A stretch of 7,143 bases of DNA from JAVBNU01 sp031551265 (GTDB lineage Bacteria; Cyanobacteriota; Vampirovibrionia; Gastranaerophilales; Gastranaerophilaceae): NCBI GenBank assembly GCA_031551265.1, contig JAVBNU010000066.1, positions 1-7,143 of the forward strand, in the 5' to 3' direction. This document shows, piece by piece, positions 6,731 to 7,143 of the stretch. The notes under the pieces were generated by a model. The model did no database searches. It saw only the letters and a list, made by a program, of their open reading frames with translations, and was not told where the DNA came from. The position numbers and the translations under genes are program-made. Positions within the stretch are counted from its first letter, which is position 1. Each line of letters starts with the position of its first letter.

Positions 6731-6757
6731 GTAGGGTGGGCTCGCCAGCCCACCCCA
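6731..6757. repeat. perfect GC-rich palindrome GGGTGGGCT-CGCC-AGCCCACCC
   Basis: A 9-bp perfect stem (6734-6742 with 6747-6755) with a CGCC loop starts 8 bp after the XRE stop codon. There is no following U-tract, so it is more like a dispersed repetitive palindrome than a terminator. It is far richer in GC than its neighbours. It lies just upstream of the nuclease ribosome binding site (AAGG, 6763-6766). Confidence 0.7.
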
Positions 6758-6776
6758 AGAGTAAGGTAATAAAACA

Positions 6777-7143
6777 ATGACTCACGAGATTTTTTCAGCG
6801 CATATGTTCAAGACATTCGATGAGTGTCCGAAAAAATTTGATTTAATTTTCAATCAAAAACTCTATTTGCCTCAAAAAAATGAACATTCTGAGATTGGCG
6901 AAAATATCCACACGCTGGCAAATTATTACTTCAAAAAATTTGATATCACAAAAATGGAAAAAGTGCTTGAGGATAAAGAGAAAACACTTTGGGAGAATCT
7001 CAAAAATAATATTTTATTGAAATCAGATAATTATTCTGTTGTACCCCTCACCCCAACCCACTACCGCCATGGGGAGAGGGAGCTCTGTGCGCAAAAAGAT
7101 TTTGTGCCAACTCTTTTAGAGATCGAGGATAAAGTTACACTTA
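6777..7143 (+). CDS. PD-(D/E)XK superfamily nuclease (RecB/Cas4-like), 5' part
   Basis: Open from ATG 6777 through the window edge (122 codons seen, no stop). AAGG at 6763-6766 lies 10 bases upstream. The N-terminus SAHMFKTFDECPKKFDLIF (7-25) fits the S-x-x-x-x-x-FxxCPxxF opening of RecB/AddB/Cas4-type nuclease domains. IGENIH (40-45) supplies their conserved GxxxH histidine, which binds metal. The catalytic aspartate and the E/Q-K pair would lie further on, partly beyond the window; a stretch LLEIEDKVTL at the edge may lead into them. C17 could be the first ligand of an iron-sulfur cluster as in AddB and Cas4, but the C-terminal cysteines are out of view. Residues 90-103 are encoded by a palindromic repeat. 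With the upstream helicase it plausibly forms a DNA end-resection complex. Confidence 0.72.
   Translation, partial: MTHEIFSAHMFKTFDECPKKFDLIFNQKLYLPQKNEHSEIGENIHTLANYYFKKFDITKMEKVLEDKEKTLWENLKNNILLKSDNYSVVPLTPTHYRHGERELCAQKDFVPTLLEIEDKVTL
7042..7084 (+). repeat. palindromic element, copy 4, in frame in the nuclease gene
   Basis: The ends CCCCTCACCCC (from 7044) and GGGGAGAGGG (7071-7080) match copy 3 at 5347-5408 almost exactly and pair with one mismatch. The middle is shorter (AACCCACTACCGCCAT). It encodes PLTPTHYRHGEREL, the same frame of the element as in copy 3. Confidence 0.85.

Noticed and set aside
6734..6755. Intrinsic terminator of the XRE gene
   Set aside because: The stem is strong but no T tract follows on either strand, so a dispersed repeat is the better description.
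1951..7084. CRISPR array
   Set aside because: The repeats are kilobases apart, irregularly spaced, palindromic and within genes; no regular repeat-spacer pattern exists.

Overview
This is a low-GC bacterial window holding one conserved metabolic gene, a tRNA, and a helicase-nuclease locus loaded with interspersed palindromic repeats. Shine-Dalgarno sites, extended -10 promoters (TGnTATAAT) and an encoded CCA on the tRNA fit an ordinary bacterium. I cannot name the lineage. The large helicase faintly recalls cyanobacterial or melainabacterial UvrD-like proteins, but that is a weak impression, not an identification.

Layout. Positions 1-141 hold no gene; they contain a perfect hairpin (98-115) that may be the decayed right end of an IS200/IS605-type element. 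A strong terminator (143-177) follows, then tRNA-Asn(GTT) on the minus strand (177-251). Its promoter lies at 345-372, and its leader contains a 17-bp copy of the tRNA 5' end. The minus-strand gdhA (453-1802) ends at its own terminator (409-437) and is divergent from the plus-strand helicase gene (1926-6113) across a 123-bp intergenic region. The 1395-residue helicase appears to be a tandem protein: an N-terminal SF1-like module with a degenerate P-loop, then a complete UvrD/AddA-like motor with motifs I to VI. After it comes a repeat, a small divergent pair (an unknown minus-strand ORF at 6207-6431 and an XRE-type regulator at 6514-6726), another palindromic repeat, and the 5' part of a PD-(D/E)XK-like nuclease gene (6777 to the window edge).

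How the parts may work together. The helicase and the nuclease candidate probably form an AddAB/RecBCD-like DNA end-processing system. Its domains would be divided differently from AddAB: both helicase modules in one polypeptide and the nuclease in another. The XRE gene and its divergent partner sit between them, bordered by two different repeats, and look like a later insertion.

The most unusual feature is a family of C-rich/G-rich palindromic elements (consensus ends CCCCTCACCCC and GGGGAGAGGG). They lie inside open reading frames, three times in the helicase and once in the nuclease, without breaking the frame. This resembles the Rickettsia palindromic elements in behaviour. Two further palindromes, of the CTGAACTTGTTTCAG and GGGTGGGCT types, lie between genes.
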